Source of the DNA: Elusimicrobiota bacterium
GTDB taxonomy: Bacteria; Elusimicrobiota; Elusimicrobia; Elusimicrobiales; UBA9959
NCBI GenBank assembly: GCA_016209085.1
Contig: JACQWV010000068.1
Location: 1-43,632 of the forward strand
DNA length: 43,632 nt
Direction: 5' to 3'
The position numbers were made by a program, and so were the translations under genes. This document shows, one piece after another, positions 15,862 through 24,212 of the stretch (position 1 is its first letter; each line of letters begins with the position of its first letter). Under the pieces are notes generated by a model. It was given only the letters and a program-made list of their open reading frames with translations, was not told the DNA's origin and did no database searches.

Positions 15862-16583
15862 TATCTGTTTTTTTCCAGAAACGCCTTGAGCATTTTCATG
15901 TCAGTCCATGCGTCTTTTTTAAGAGATGGGTTTCTCAAGATGGCGGCGGGATGATAAGTCGGAAGAAGTTTTATTGTCTCTGCCTGGCCGAAGATATCGC
16001 AAGGATAGTCATACCATTTCCCCCTGAGAGCGCTTATGCCGTCGTTTCTGCCAAGCAGCGCTCTGGCCGAGACCGCGCCTAAAGCCACGATGCATACGGG
16101 TTTTATTACGCGTATCTGCTCGTCAAGATACGGCCTGCACGCGGATATTTCTTCAGGCAGGGGCTGTCTGTCGTTTCCTCTGGCCTCAGGCGCCTCGGGA
16201 TTTACCATCGGATGGCATTTCACTATGTTGGCTATGTAAACTGTTTTCCGGGAAAGGCCTATGGCCGCGAGTATCCTGTCAAGAAGCTGCCCTGCCTTGC
16301 CGACAAAAGGCTCCCCCTTGTGGTCTTCCTCGTATCCGGGACCCTCGCCTATGAACATGGCTTTTGCGTTTAAACTGCCGACCCCGAAAACAGGATTAAG
16401 TCTGGAAAGCCCGAGCCTGCATTTTCTGCATTTTTTCACTTCGTCCAGAACGCTTTCAATTTCTTTTGACTTCGGCGAGGTTTTATGAAGCGCGGCGCCG
16501 GCAGGCAGGCAATCGTCTTCGTCAAGGGTTTTTATGTGGCTTTTCAAATCGGCGACAAGACTTTTTAATTCGTTCTTCATCAT
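15861..16583 (-). CDS. udg: type 4 uracil-DNA glycosylase
   Basis: Removes uracil from DNA in base-excision repair. 240 residues. The iron-sulfur cysteines begin at 'CRKCRLGLSR', and 'MFIGEGPGYEEDHKGEPFVG' is motif A. 'TVYIANIVKCHP' carries another cluster cysteine, and 'LPTYHPAAILRNPS' is motif B. These define the family 4 (thermophile-type, 4Fe-4S) enzymes. The N-terminal 60 residues are a non-conserved linker. Start is MMKNEL at 16583 or the next ATG. It sits between rpoZ (9 nt away) and priA (1-nt overlap). Confidence 0.94.
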   Translation of the reverse strand: MMKNELKSLVADLKSHIKTLDEDDCLPAGAALHKTSPKSKEIESVLDEVKKCRKCRLGLSRLNPVFGVGSLNAKAMFIGEGPGYEEDHKGEPFVGKAGQLLDRILAAIGLSRKTVYIANIVKCHPMVNPEAPEARGNDRQPLPEEISACRPYLDEQIRVIKPVCIVALGAVSARALLGRNDGISALRGKWYDYPCDIFGQAETIKLLPTYHPAAILRNPSLKKDAWTDMKMLKAFLEKNR

Positions 16584-16592
16584 TTCAAAGAC

Positions 16593-16940
16593 TCACTTTT
16601 TCTTTTTATCCTTGGCTTTGGCTTTTTCTTTTTTTTCTTTCTCTTTGTTCTTGACGGGGGCAAAGATCTCCGGCTGCGTTAAAACCGCCGTGTCTTTTTC
16701 CAGAGCCTCTTTTACCTGTTTACAGGATACCTTGCCGGCGATAACGTCGCCCATCGCTTTCCCTATTATTTCCGCAACGGGCAGATTGCGGAATTCCTCC
16801 TGTTTTTTCAAATGTCGCGCCCATTTCATCGCCAGAACAGTCAACTCGTATTTATTGGAATCCATGGAGTCGGTTATCAATTTATCCAGATTGCCGTTCT
16901 CGTTTTTCGCAACGTCAGGTTTGTTTGCTGTAGCGACCAT
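16593..16940 (-). CDS. rpoZ: RNA polymerase omega subunit
   Basis: 115 residues. The core 'MDSNKYELTVLAMKWARHL' followed by 'NLPVAEIIGKAMGDVIAGKVS' matches omega, which helps assemble RNA polymerase. The C-terminal 30 residues are a lysine/glutamate-rich low-complexity tail. A strong AGGAGG lies about 9 nt before the ATG. The order gmk-rpoZ-(udg)-priA resembles the classic gmk-rpoZ-coaBC-priA neighbourhood, which supports the call. Confidence 0.88.
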   Translation of the reverse strand: MVATANKPDVAKNENGNLDKLITDSMDSNKYELTVLAMKWARHLKKQEEFRNLPVAEIIGKAMGDVIAGKVSCKQVKEALEKDTAVLTQPEIFAPVKNKEKEKKEKAKAKDKKKK

Positions 16941-16959
16941 AAGAAGTCCTCCTCATGTC

Positions 16960-17100
16960 GCGCCCTTCGCCTTTGGCTCAGGGCGGTTTTACTCATTCCG
17001 CTTTGCCTCAAAAGGTTTCCGTTTTCGGCAAAGCGCTCGCTTCCTTTCATTTCATTCAGTCGCTCGCTTAACCACCCGAGCAGTAATTCCTGAATAATAC
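16960..17100. repeat. palindrome-rich spacer between gmk and rpoZ
   Basis: About 190 bp without a gene. It contains the inverted repeat GCTTTGCC (17000-17007) / GGCAAAGC (17027-17034) and a purine-rich run on the minus strand (GCGAGCGACTGAATGAAATG and GGAAGCGAGCG). The texture resembles the 131-bp repeat, though it does not align with it. Function unknown. Confidence 0.4.
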
Positions 17101-17131
17101 TGCGAAGCTCAGTAAGGTAAAATTTCTTTAC

Positions 17132-17755
17132 TTACCTTTGAAGCTGTTTTTTAAATTCATATATGCATCCGGCGTTTCTTTCAACTTTCATTGATTCTGC
17201 GGAAACTATGCCGATTATGTCTTTTACGGCGTTCTCAAGCTTGTCGTTTATGACCGCGTAATCAAATTCATAAGAGCGTTCAATCTCTTTCATGGCCGTC
17301 GCAATCCTGACTTTAACGCTTTCTATGCTTTCCCCGCGTTTTTTGAGCCTGGCCTCAAGCGCGTTCAGTCCGGGAGGCAGAAGGAAAACAGTCACTGCGT
17401 GCGGAAATCTTTTTCTGACAGAGGCCGCTCCCTTGACGTCAATGGTCATCACGGGGATAAATCCTTTATCCAGAATGCGTTCCACGCTCCGGGCCGGGGT
17501 GCCGTAATAATTTCCGTGAACCTTCGCCCATTCCAGCAGTTTTCCGCTCTTTATCAGGCTTTTGAATCCGCTTTCAGAGACGAAGAAATAATCCCTGCCG
17601 TTTATCTCGCCTTTTCTTTTTTTCCTCGTGGTGCAGGTAATGCTGAATCTGAACCGGCTGTCTTTTTTCAACAGCCTGTCCCTGACCGCTGATTTTCCTC
17701 CGCCTGACGGAGCGGAAATCACCAGCGGAAAATATTTAAAATCCTTATTCCGCAT
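17132..17755 (-). CDS. gmk: guanylate kinase
   Basis: Phosphorylates GMP/dGMP to the diphosphate. About 207 residues. The P-loop 'VISAPSGGGKSAVRDRL' is near the N-terminus. The GMP-binding region follows with 'TCTTRKKRKGEINGRDYFFVSE' and 'LLEWAKVHGNYYGTP', then 'VMTIDVKGAASVRKRFP'. I start at MRNKDFKYF. An ATG seven codons upstream (17776) would add MRIAECG, which is encoded by a heptamer repeat array and is probably not native, although no good ribosome binding site favours either. It follows ppdK by only a few bases. Confidence 0.94.
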   Translation of the reverse strand: MRNKDFKYFPLVISAPSGGGKSAVRDRLLKKDSRFRFSITCTTRKKRKGEINGRDYFFVSESGFKSLIKSGKLLEWAKVHGNYYGTPARSVERILDKGFIPVMTIDVKGAASVRKRFPHAVTVFLLPPGLNALEARLKKRGESIESVKVRIATAMKEIERSYEFDYAVINDKLENAVKDIIGIVSAESMKVERNAGCIYEFKKQLQR

Positions 17756-17774
17756 TCCGCACTCTGCAATTCGC
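17747..17774. repeat. heptamer array at the gmk start
   Basis: ATTCCGC, ATTCCGC, ACTCTGC, AATTCGC in tandem across the ppdK-gmk junction. In frame it reads RIAECGMRN on the minus strand, so it blurs the true start of gmk. Confidence 0.65.
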
Positions 17775-17780
17775 ATTTAC

Positions 17781-20681
17781 TTATTTGTTTTTTCTCGGTT
17801 TCTCTATCTGCGCCTGAGCGGCCGAAAGAATGGCTATCGGCACCCTGAACGGGGAACATGAAACGTAATTTAACCCGGCTGAATGGCAGAATTTAACGCT
17901 TGCTGGCTCCCCGCCGTGCTCTCCGCAGATGCCGATTTTAAGGTCTTTTCTGGTTTTTCTTCCGCGTTCAACCGCTATTTTCACAAGCTCCCCTATTCCC
18001 AGAACGTCAAGCGTCTGGAACGGGTCAGCTGGCAGGAGATTTTTCGCCACGTATTCGGGCAGGAAAGCTCCGCTGTCGTCCCTGGAAAATCCGAAACCCA
18101 TCTGGGTGAGGTCGTTCGTTCCGAAAGAAAAGAACTCCATGCTTTGAGCCAGCCTGTCCGCCACCAGGCACGCCCTCGGTATTTCTATCATGGTGCCCAC
18201 GCTGTATTTGAAAGGCTTTACTCCCTTGTTTTTCACGACCTCCGCATAGACCTGTCTTATGATTTTTTCCTGGTGCAGAACTTCGGTCTCCGTTGACACG
18301 ACCGGAATCATTATTTCCGGATAAACTTTTATCCCTTCTTTCAGAAGCTCGGCAGTCGCTTCAAGAATGGCGCGGCTCTGCATTTCAGTAACTTCAGGAT
18401 AAGTTATTCCGAGCCTGACTCCCCTGTGTCCCATCATGGGATTTGACTCCCTGAGGGAATCGGAACGCGTTTCAAGCTCTTCAAAGGTAATGCTCAGGCT
18501 TTGAGCAAGCTCCTCCATCTTTCCCTTCTGGTGCGGAACGAACTCGTGCAAAGGAGGGTCAATAAGTCTTATGGTCACAGGCAAACCTTCCATTACCTTG
18601 AGGGTTTTTTTGATGTCTTCTTTCATGTGGGGATAAAGGTCGTCAAGCGCATGCTTGCGCTCCTCGGGAGTTTTGGAGACTATCATTTTTCTCAGCTTGA
18701 ACAGAGGCTCTTCCGAACCTTTGCCGTAAAACATGTGCTCAATCCTGAAAAGCCCTATGCCCTCGGCGCCGAAACTTCTCGCATTGGCAGAATCCACGGG
18801 CGTGTCCGCGTTGGTCCTGACTTTAAGAGCTCTTATTGAATTGCAGAGTTTTAAGAACCGGTTGAGCATTTCATTGTTGTGGCTTGCATCCAGCATGGGC
18901 ATTTTGCCTTTGTACACAAAACCCTTGCTCCCGTTCAAAGTAATCCAGTCGCCTTCTTTCAGAACTTCTTTCGGAACAGCCGCACTGCGGCCGGAACAAC
19001 GAGCCTCTGGCTCATCAAGTGCAGGGGGCTCTGCCCCCCTGCCACAGGTGTCGGAGGCTATGCCGACGACCCCGGCAGTAATGGTTTTGCTGTGAGCGTC
19101 TACTTCAAGAGTAGAACATCCCACAACGCAGCACTTGCCCCAGCCTCTTGCAACCAGCGCCGCATGCGAAGTCATTCCGCCCCTTGCAGTAAGAATCGCC
19201 TGCGCCGCTCTCATTCCTTCCACGTCCTCCGGATTGGTTTCTTCCCTTACAAGAATCACCTGTTTGCCTTCTTTCGCCCATCTGACCGCGTCATTTGCAG
19301 TGAAAACAGCCATGCCGAAAGCCCCGCCCGGCCCTGCCGGAAGACCTTTTGCAATTGGTTTTGTGTAAGCTTCTGCTTTCGGGTCAACTATGGGGTGAAG
19401 AAGCTCGTCAAGCTGGGAGGGAGAAACCCGCATAACCGCCTCATCGGGAGTTATGAGCTTCTTCTCTATCATGTCAAGAGCCATCTTAACGGCTGCTATC
19501 CCGTTTCTTTTCCCGACCCTGCACTGGAGCATGTAAAGTTTTTTGTTTTCTATGGTGAACTCAATGTCAAGCATGTCACGGTAGTGTTTTTCAAGCCGTT
19601 TCTGGTACTGGTCAAGCTCGGCATAAATCCGCGGCATTGTCTGTTCAAGACTTTTAAGGTTTTTGGACTGCTCGCTTCGGCTGAATTCATTAACCGGCGC
19701 CGGTGTTCTTATACCGGCAACAACATCTTCGCCCTGCGCGTTTATTAAATATTCGCCGTAAAATTCGTTCTCTCCTGTGCCGGGATTCCTGGTAAACCCG
19801 ACGCCTGTCGCGCTGCTGTTTCCCATGTTGCCGAAAACCATCGTCTGCACGTTCACGGCTGTTCCCCAGTCATGCGGAATTCCCTCTATGTTCCTGTAAG
19901 CAACCGCTCTTTTCCCGCTCCACGAGGCGAATACGGCTCCGACAGCTCCCCACAACTGCTCCATGGGCTCGTCAGGGAATTCCTTTCCGAATACTTCCTT
20001 TATCCTTGTTTTAAAATCCTGCGCTAATTTTTTAAGGTCGTCGGCGTCAAGTTCAGTATCTTCCTTCACGCCTTTCTTGCGCTTCATTTCATCCATCATT
20101 TTGTCAAGCTGGCGCCGTATGCCCATGTCGTCCCCGGGCTCAACGCCGGCCGCTTTTTCCATCACCACGTCCGAATACATCATTATCAGTCTTCTGTAAG
20201 CGTCGTAAACGAATCTTGTATTACCTGTAAGCCTTACAAGGCCGGGAATTGTTTTTTCAGTCAAACCCACGTTCAGAATGGTTTCCATCATGCCAGGCAT
20301 TGATTTTTTTGCGCCTGAACGGACAGAAACCAGCAGAGGATTTTCAGCATCCCCGAATTTCTTGCCCGTAAGCTCCTCAATCCTTTTCATGTATTTTTCA
20401 ACTTCTTCTTTCAGGCCTTTGGGATAAGTTTTTTTATTGTTCCAGTAGTATGCGCAGACCTCTGTCGTAATCGTAAATCCGGGAGGGACCGGAAGCCGCA
20501 GGTTCGGATGGCCTGCCATCTCAGCCAGATTCGCGCCCTTGCCGCCAAGCAGGCTTTTCATTGATTCTTTTCCCTCGGCTTTTCCTTGGCCGAAGAAATA
20601 AATCGTTTTTTTGGAAATTTTCGTACTACCGGATTTCAGAGTTTTTGTTTTGGGTTTTTTCATAATCGTGGTTCTGGACAT
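17781..20681 (-). CDS. ppdK: pyruvate, phosphate dikinase
   Basis: Interconverts pyruvate, ATP and Pi with PEP, AMP and PPi. 966 residues, longer than the usual 870-900. Domains in order: a Lys-rich N-terminal extension, an ATP-grasp domain ('GGKGANLAEMAG'), the swivelling phosphohistidine domain with 'GGMTSHAALVARGWG', and a C-terminal PEP/pyruvate barrel ending 'SFGTNDLTQMGFGFSRDD' and 'GICGEHGGEPASVKF'. About 34 extra residues between 'TAGV' and 'KEVLKEGDW' come from an in-frame palindromic insert at 18968-19070. Start at 20681 (MSRTTIMKK) has GGAG at good spacing; eight upstream codons were discarded. The insert lies just after the phosphohistidine loop, on the surface by family knowledge, so activity may survive. 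Confidence 0.96.
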   Translation of the reverse strand: MSRTTIMKKPKTKTLKSGSTKISKKTIYFFGQGKAEGKESMKSLLGGKGANLAEMAGHPNLRLPVPPGFTITTEVCAYYWNNKKTYPKGLKEEVEKYMKRIEELTGKKFGDAENPLLVSVRSGAKKSMPGMMETILNVGLTEKTIPGLVRLTGNTRFVYDAYRRLIMMYSDVVMEKAAGVEPGDDMGIRRQLDKMMDEMKRKKGVKEDTELDADDLKKLAQDFKTRIKEVFGKEFPDEPMEQLWGAVGAVFASWSGKRAVAYRNIEGIPHDWGTAVNVQTMVFGNMGNSSATGVGFTRNPGTGENEFYGEYLINAQGEDVVAGIRTPAPVNEFSRSEQSKNLKSLEQTMPRIYAELDQYQKRLEKHYRDMLDIEFTIENKKLYMLQCRVGKRNGIAAVKMALDMIEKKLITPDEAVMRVSPSQLDELLHPIVDPKAEAYTKPIAKGLPAGPGGAFGMAVFTANDAVRWAKEGKQVILVREETNPEDVEGMRAAQAILTARGGMTSHAALVARGWGKCCVVGCSTLEVDAHSKTITAGVVGIASDTCGRGAEPPALDEPEARCSGRSAAVPKEVLKEGDWITLNGSKGFVYKGKMPMLDASHNNEMLNRFLKLCNSIRALKVRTNADTPVDSANARSFGAEGIGLFRIEHMFYGKGSEEPLFKLRKMIVSKTPEERKHALDDLYPHMKEDIKKTLKVMEGLPVTIRLIDPPLHEFVPHQKGKMEELAQSLSITFEELETRSDSLRESNPMMGHRGVRLGITYPEVTEMQSRAILEATAELLKEGIKVYPEIMIPVVSTETEVLHQEKIIRQVYAEVVKNKGVKPFKYSVGTMIEIPRACLVADRLAQSMEFFSFGTNDLTQMGFGFSRDDSGAFLPEYVAKNLLPADPFQTLDVLGIGELVKIAVERGRKTRKDLKIGICGEHGGEPASVKFCHSAGLNYVSCSPFRVPIAILSAAQAQIEKPRKNK
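18968..19070. mobile_element. in-frame palindromic element, family A copy 1 (in ppdK)
   Basis: 103 bp starting CTTTCGGAACAGCC and ending GTCGGAGGCTATGCCGACGAC. It shares these ends with 31277-31328. Internally it has several hairpins, including GCCGCACTGCGGC, GAGCCTCTGGCTC and GGGGGCTCTGCCCCC. It is read through on the minus strand as extra ppdK codons rich in Ala, Pro, Glu and Cys. The length difference from copy 2 is 51 bp, a multiple of three. Confidence 0.75.
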
Positions 20682-20746
20682 ATGCGCGTGTCTCCTGCCC
20701 GCCAAACGAACGGCGAGGTCTCGCCTGAGGCGGAAAATGAAAAAAT

Positions 20747-20768
20747 AGACCTGCTAAACATGAGGTCT
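20747..20768 (-). promoter_or_regulatory. terminator-like hairpin in the ppdK leader
   Basis: On the minus strand AGACCT-N10-AGGTCT is followed by TATTTTTT, about 65 nt upstream of the ppdK start and downstream of an AT-rich promoter-like stretch (20770-20805). It could attenuate ppdK transcription, or mark the end of an earlier unit. A TCGCCTGAGGCGGA palindrome lies between it and the gene. Confidence 0.4.
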
Positions 20769-20864
20769 TGTAGTTATAGTATATATATTATCAAATAATA
20801 AACCCAAAGGGCAAATTTTGTCTTATTGTCTGAGCACACTGTTTCCGTTATAAACAGAGATATT

Positions 20865-20893
20865 TTGGCTAATGATGTCTAATGTTGTATAAT
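20865..20893 (+). promoter_or_regulatory. promoter of the DNA methyltransferase gene
   Basis: TTGGCT (20865-20870), a 17-bp spacer and a perfect TATAAT (20888-20893), 19 nt before the chosen ATG. The leader is short, and the HTH domain of the product could act here. Confidence 0.55.
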
Positions 20894-20911
20894 AAAAACA
20901 AGAGGATATTT

Positions 20912-22528
20912 ATGACATTGACCAAACATAAATCAAAACAAATGTTAACGACAAAACAAGCCGCCATATTTTTAGGCGTAAGCACCAAAACCATTTATCG
21001 AATGGAGGAGAAAGGATTTATACATTCTATCCGAACGCCGGGAGGGCAACGTCGCTTTACCAGTTCCGCCATTCAAACATATCTTAATAAAAGCCGTGAT
21101 TTTACCGCTCCGCAAAATCCCAGCAGATATAAAAATAGTTTGATGGTAAGAGAAAAAAACGGCGATACTTACGCTCTATTCAAGGATACAGAAGTTTCAC
21201 AAAAAACGCCTACTCTACAACAGTTGGACCGGTTAGAACAGATAGTTTCATTAAATTCTTCAAACAATCATCATCAGTATTACGATAAAGAAATCAATCC
21301 CAAACACTGGTTAGAAGAATGGGATTTTAAGACTTATCGCACCAAAACTTATACGCACGGTTTTCATGCTTATCCCGCAATGTTCATACCACAGGTTGCC
21401 CGTAAACTTATTCTGGCTTTTTCTCAAAACAGTGACTTAGTCTGTGATATATTTTGCGGCTCAGGCACGACATTGGTAGAAAGCAGTCTCTTAAACCGCA
21501 ACTCTATTGGAATTGAACTTAATCCATTAGCAGTCTTAATTGCCCGCGTTAAAACCACACCCATTGACCCCAAGACTTTGCTAACTAAACTTAAAATCGT
21601 CATCAATGAGTATCAACAAAATAAAGATATAGAACCGCCTGAATTTTATAATATTGATTTCTGGTTCAGTAGAAATGCCATAAAGGATTTAGCGCGCCTG
21701 CGGGGGGCAATTTGGAACATTTCCGAAGAAAATATTCGCAACTTTTTCTTATTGCCTTTTAGCGAAGTAGTTAGAATTGTTTCATTCACGCGGCATAACG
21801 AATTTAAATTATTCCGGTCACCGGAAAAATTATCAGACAAATTCAAAACAGACACGCTGAATGAATTCGTTAAACTTTGTGAAAATAACATTTTGGGAAT
21901 GAAAGAATATATTCGCGACGTCCTGCCGCAGACATATTCGCGCATTATTACGGGTGATGCCACAAAAGATAACGGCATTCCTTATAATTCAGTAGATTTC
22001 ATTATTACCTCTCCGCCTTATGGCGACAGCAGAACTACTGTGGCTTATGGCCAATTTTCCAGATTATCCTCTCAATGGCTGGATTTACTGCCGCCTAATA
22101 TCAAAGACCTTGATAAAGAATTGATGGGTGGTAAAAATAACGTTGACATAAATGATTCAATATTAGAACAATCAAATACGCTCAAATATAGTATCAAGAC
22201 TATTGCTGAAAAAGATAAAGACCGGGCAAAGGATGTCTTGAGTTTTTATATTGATTTAGAGAAGGCATTAAAACAAGCCCATAAAATATTGAAACCTCAA
22301 AAATACTTCTGCTTGATTGTTGGCAACCGCACGGTAAAAGAACTGGTCTTAAAGACTGATGCAATTATTTGTGAATTAGGCGAAAAAATCGGTTTTACTT
22401 CTCAAGGCATATTATATCGCAATATCCCCAACAAACGAATGCCTTTAAGAAATAGTCCTACAAATGAAGCGGGAAAAACCGGTTCTACAATGCTCAAAGA
22501 GGGGATTATTCTATTGAGAAAGTTATAA
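20912..22528 (+). CDS. type II DNA methyltransferase with an N-terminal MerR/excisionase HTH
   Basis: 538 residues from MTLTKHK, with AGAGG 7 nt upstream. Residues about 11-58 form a winged HTH ('LTTKQAAIFLGVSTKTIYRMEEKGF', then 'GGQRRFT'). The methylase part has motif I 'DIFCGSGTTLVE' (about 179-190) with 'IGIELNPLAV' after it, and motif IV 'ITSPPYGDS'. SPPY favours N4-cytosine methylation, but N6-adenine cannot be excluded. It converges on an MvaI/BcnI-like endonuclease, so it is the protective partner. The fused HTH may repress its own gene, doing the work of a separate control protein. It is AT-rich relative to the flanking core genes, which suggests transfer. Confidence 0.9.
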   Translation: MTLTKHKSKQMLTTKQAAIFLGVSTKTIYRMEEKGFIHSIRTPGGQRRFTSSAIQTYLNKSRDFTAPQNPSRYKNSLMVREKNGDTYALFKDTEVSQKTPTLQQLDRLEQIVSLNSSNNHHQYYDKEINPKHWLEEWDFKTYRTKTYTHGFHAYPAMFIPQVARKLILAFSQNSDLVCDIFCGSGTTLVESSLLNRNSIGIELNPLAVLIARVKTTPIDPKTLLTKLKIVINEYQQNKDIEPPEFYNIDFWFSRNAIKDLARLRGAIWNISEENIRNFFLLPFSEVVRIVSFTRHNEFKLFRSPEKLSDKFKTDTLNEFVKLCENNILGMKEYIRDVLPQTYSRIITGDATKDNGIPYNSVDFIITSPPYGDSRTTVAYGQFSRLSSQWLDLLPPNIKDLDKELMGGKNNVDINDSILEQSNTLKYSIKTIAEKDKDRAKDVLSFYIDLEKALKQAHKILKPQKYFCLIVGNRTVKELVLKTDAIICELGEKIGFTSQGILYRNIPNKRMPLRNSPTNEAGKTGSTMLKEGIILLRKL

Positions 22529-22553
22529 GCAGATTCATAAATCAATACTTTGC

Positions 22554-22836
22554 TACTGAGGCAAACATAAATAATGTCCTACTTTGGAGGCTCAGATTTG
22601 GATTGGATGCAAGGCGCGACGAACGAGCATAGCGTGGGCTATGTGAATGAGGAGCAACGCAGCAGGCGGCCAAATATGAGCCTCCCCTTTCCCGTAGTGG
22701 AAAGGGGCTGGCCGCTTTTCGGCTTAGATTGCGTCACTCGTCGCTTACATAACCCAAGTTATGCGCGCTCCTCGTTCCTTGTCTCGCTCAAAAATCGGCT
22801 CAGCCAAAGCGGACATTATTTATGTTTGCCTCAGTA
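22554..22836. mobile_element. 283-bp inverted-repeat element between the R-M genes
   Basis: Bounded by a perfect 26-bp inverted repeat (22554-22579 and 22811-22836). The right half contains repeat copy B (22678-22808); the left half (about 22585-22675) is a diverged, inverted relative of it, so the whole is a large imperfect palindrome. It fills the space between the two convergent R-M genes, ending 3 nt before the endonuclease stop. No clear target duplication is visible. Confidence 0.75.
22678..22808 (+). repeat. 131-bp dispersed repeat, copy B
   Basis: About 96% identical to 8453-8583. It carries the CATAAC-CCAA-GTTATG stem at 22748-22763. The mirrored left half of the element carries CATAGC-GTGG-GCTATG (22628-22643), with one base pair changed on both sides of the stem. 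Confidence 0.85.
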
Positions 22837-22839
22837 ATG

Positions 22840-23520
22840 CTATATATCCATTATCTTCTTAAACAGATACGGCAACTTGCTTTCATAGGTTCTAAATCCA
22901 GTTCCGTGATTTCGCGCCATTGTCCCCTTATCGTGAAGACGCAAGTCAACCAAAATATTTTCCGCTTTGAATTGATCTGCCAATAATGCAGGCGAAGTTC
23001 CTCGCAATAATTGGGCACGGTAGAAATGAAACCACTCTTTACCTCCACGTTCTTCAACAAAAGCAGATACCAGAACTAATGCAGGCATTTTCCTAATAAA
23101 TGTCTCTGCCAATTTCTCTAATGACCATGTTGCTATTATGGTCCCTGATATATGTCTTACGGATATGTCTTGATTGGTTATATGTAAGAACAATCCGGCG
23201 CTATTTGGTTTTAGTGACATGGTATAATAAAGACCTTTTCGTCCGTTTTTATCCAAACTTCCATATTTCTTGACTGCCTCAAGAGGCGGCAATTGCCATA
23301 CTTTCCGATTAAAAGTAAATAGAGTTATCATGTTGTTACTATCAGAGCGATGTGCTTTAATTTCTGCTTCAATAAGATCAGGTAAAGCAACATTATTTTC
23401 TTTCAGCCCAAGATGCGTCTCTAATGTATGCCCTACACCTGTCGGACCTTTTCTGGTAGATGGAACGTATCCTTTTTTCTTGAGGCTGCTCAGACGTTCT
23501 TTAAATTTCTGCAAATTCAT
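22840..23520 (-). CDS. MvaI/BcnI-type restriction endonuclease
   Basis: 226 residues. 'GPTGVGHTLETHLGLKENN' near the N-terminus and the catalytic D48-x4-E53-x-K55 in 'PDLIEAEIKAH' match the MvaI/BcnI family arrangement; 'LFTFNRKVW' follows, also typical. Known members cut CCWGG or CCSGG as monomers, so a CCNGG-type target is expected. It is paired with the HTH-fused methylase in tail-to-tail orientation. The gene looks complete. No strong ribosome binding site precedes its ATG. Confidence 0.88.
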   Translation of the reverse strand: MNLQKFKERLSSLKKKGYVPSTRKGPTGVGHTLETHLGLKENNVALPDLIEAEIKAHRSDSNNMITLFTFNRKVWQLPPLEAVKKYGSLDKNGRKGLYYTMSLKPNSAGLFLHITNQDISVRHISGTIIATWSLEKLAETFIRKMPALVLVSAFVEERGGKEWFHFYRAQLLRGTSPALLADQFKAENILVDLRLHDKGTMARNHGTGFRTYESKLPYLFKKIMDI

Positions 23521-23648
23521 AGATTTTGTTCTTACTTTTAAAGGTTATTTGATATTATATTAAAAGAAAACGCCATGACAACAGGGTCGTGATTTAATTC
23601 CTGAATTTTCAGGGATAAAGAAAAAACAAACATCGCAAAAATCAGGTT

Positions 23649-23673
23649 AAAAAGGCAGACGCTGCCTTTTTTT
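23649..23673. terminator. strong bidirectional intrinsic terminator
   Basis: AAAAAGGCAG-ACG-CTGCCTTTTTTT: a 10-bp stem, 3-nt loop and T-tract, with A-runs that would serve the other strand. It sits upstream of both divergent genes rather than behind one, so it may be left from an older arrangement or mark the edge of the R-M insert. The rest of 23521-23699 holds nothing else. Confidence 0.7.
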
Positions 23674-23699
23674 AAATAAAGGGATTTTCAGGAGAAAAT

Positions 23700-24143
23700 A
23701 TGATAAAACTGAAGTTTGACGAAAAAGAATATTTGAGGCTGATGGAACTGGTTTACCTTGGGAACTGGGTCATAAACTCTGCAAAAGACGAGCCGGAAAA
23801 AGAGTATGAAGTTGTTGAAAGCAAAATATTTTCCCACGCCCAAACCGCAGGCTGTTCGGATTTGGCTGATTATGCCGAGGAATTCAAAGAATATTTCCCG
23901 ACAGCCAAATTTGACGAATTAATGTCTGATAGAATTGAAGAATATGACAACAATACTTTTTGGGAACGATTGATAGAATATATGGCCAAAAACGAACTTC
24001 TGGAAAAATATAAAGACAGAAAAGAAGATTTTGACAGCATGCCAAGAGAGAAAAAATGGACTGAAATAGACTCTCTTGAAGACAAATACCGCGCGGAATT
24101 TGAAAAGCACGGAATAGACAGGCTGTTTCTAAATACTCATTAA
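23700..24143 (+). CDS. conserved hypothetical acidic protein, 147 residues
   Basis: Starts MIKLKFDEKEYLRLMELVYLG with AGGAGA 6 nt upstream. No signal peptide or membrane segment. It is rich in Glu, Asp, Lys and aromatics, mostly predicted helical ('NWVINSAKDEPEKEY', 'EYDNNTFWERLIEYMAKNEL'). I have a sense of similar proteins in other bacteria but no function for them. It stands alone between the terminator and hicBA. Confidence 0.75.
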   Translation: MIKLKFDEKEYLRLMELVYLGNWVINSAKDEPEKEYEVVESKIFSHAQTAGCSDLADYAEEFKEYFPTAKFDELMSDRIEEYDNNTFWERLIEYMAKNELLEKYKDRKEDFDSMPREKKWTEIDSLEDKYRAEFEKHGIDRLFLNTH

Positions 24144-24212
24144 CTGTTAAAAAATTTGATTGACGGTTATAAAAAATCTACAATAATGTAATTAAAGAGG
24201 GATTTGAGATTT

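Noticed and set aside
22574-22837. Reading frame of 87 codons between the R-M genes
   Set aside because: It lies entirely in the inverted-repeat element and is composed of repeat sequence; no homology and no ribosome binding site.
22548-22842. Target-site duplication of the 283-bp element
   Set aside because: The flanks share only TGC/GCTA-like bases not adjacent to the ends, too weak to call.
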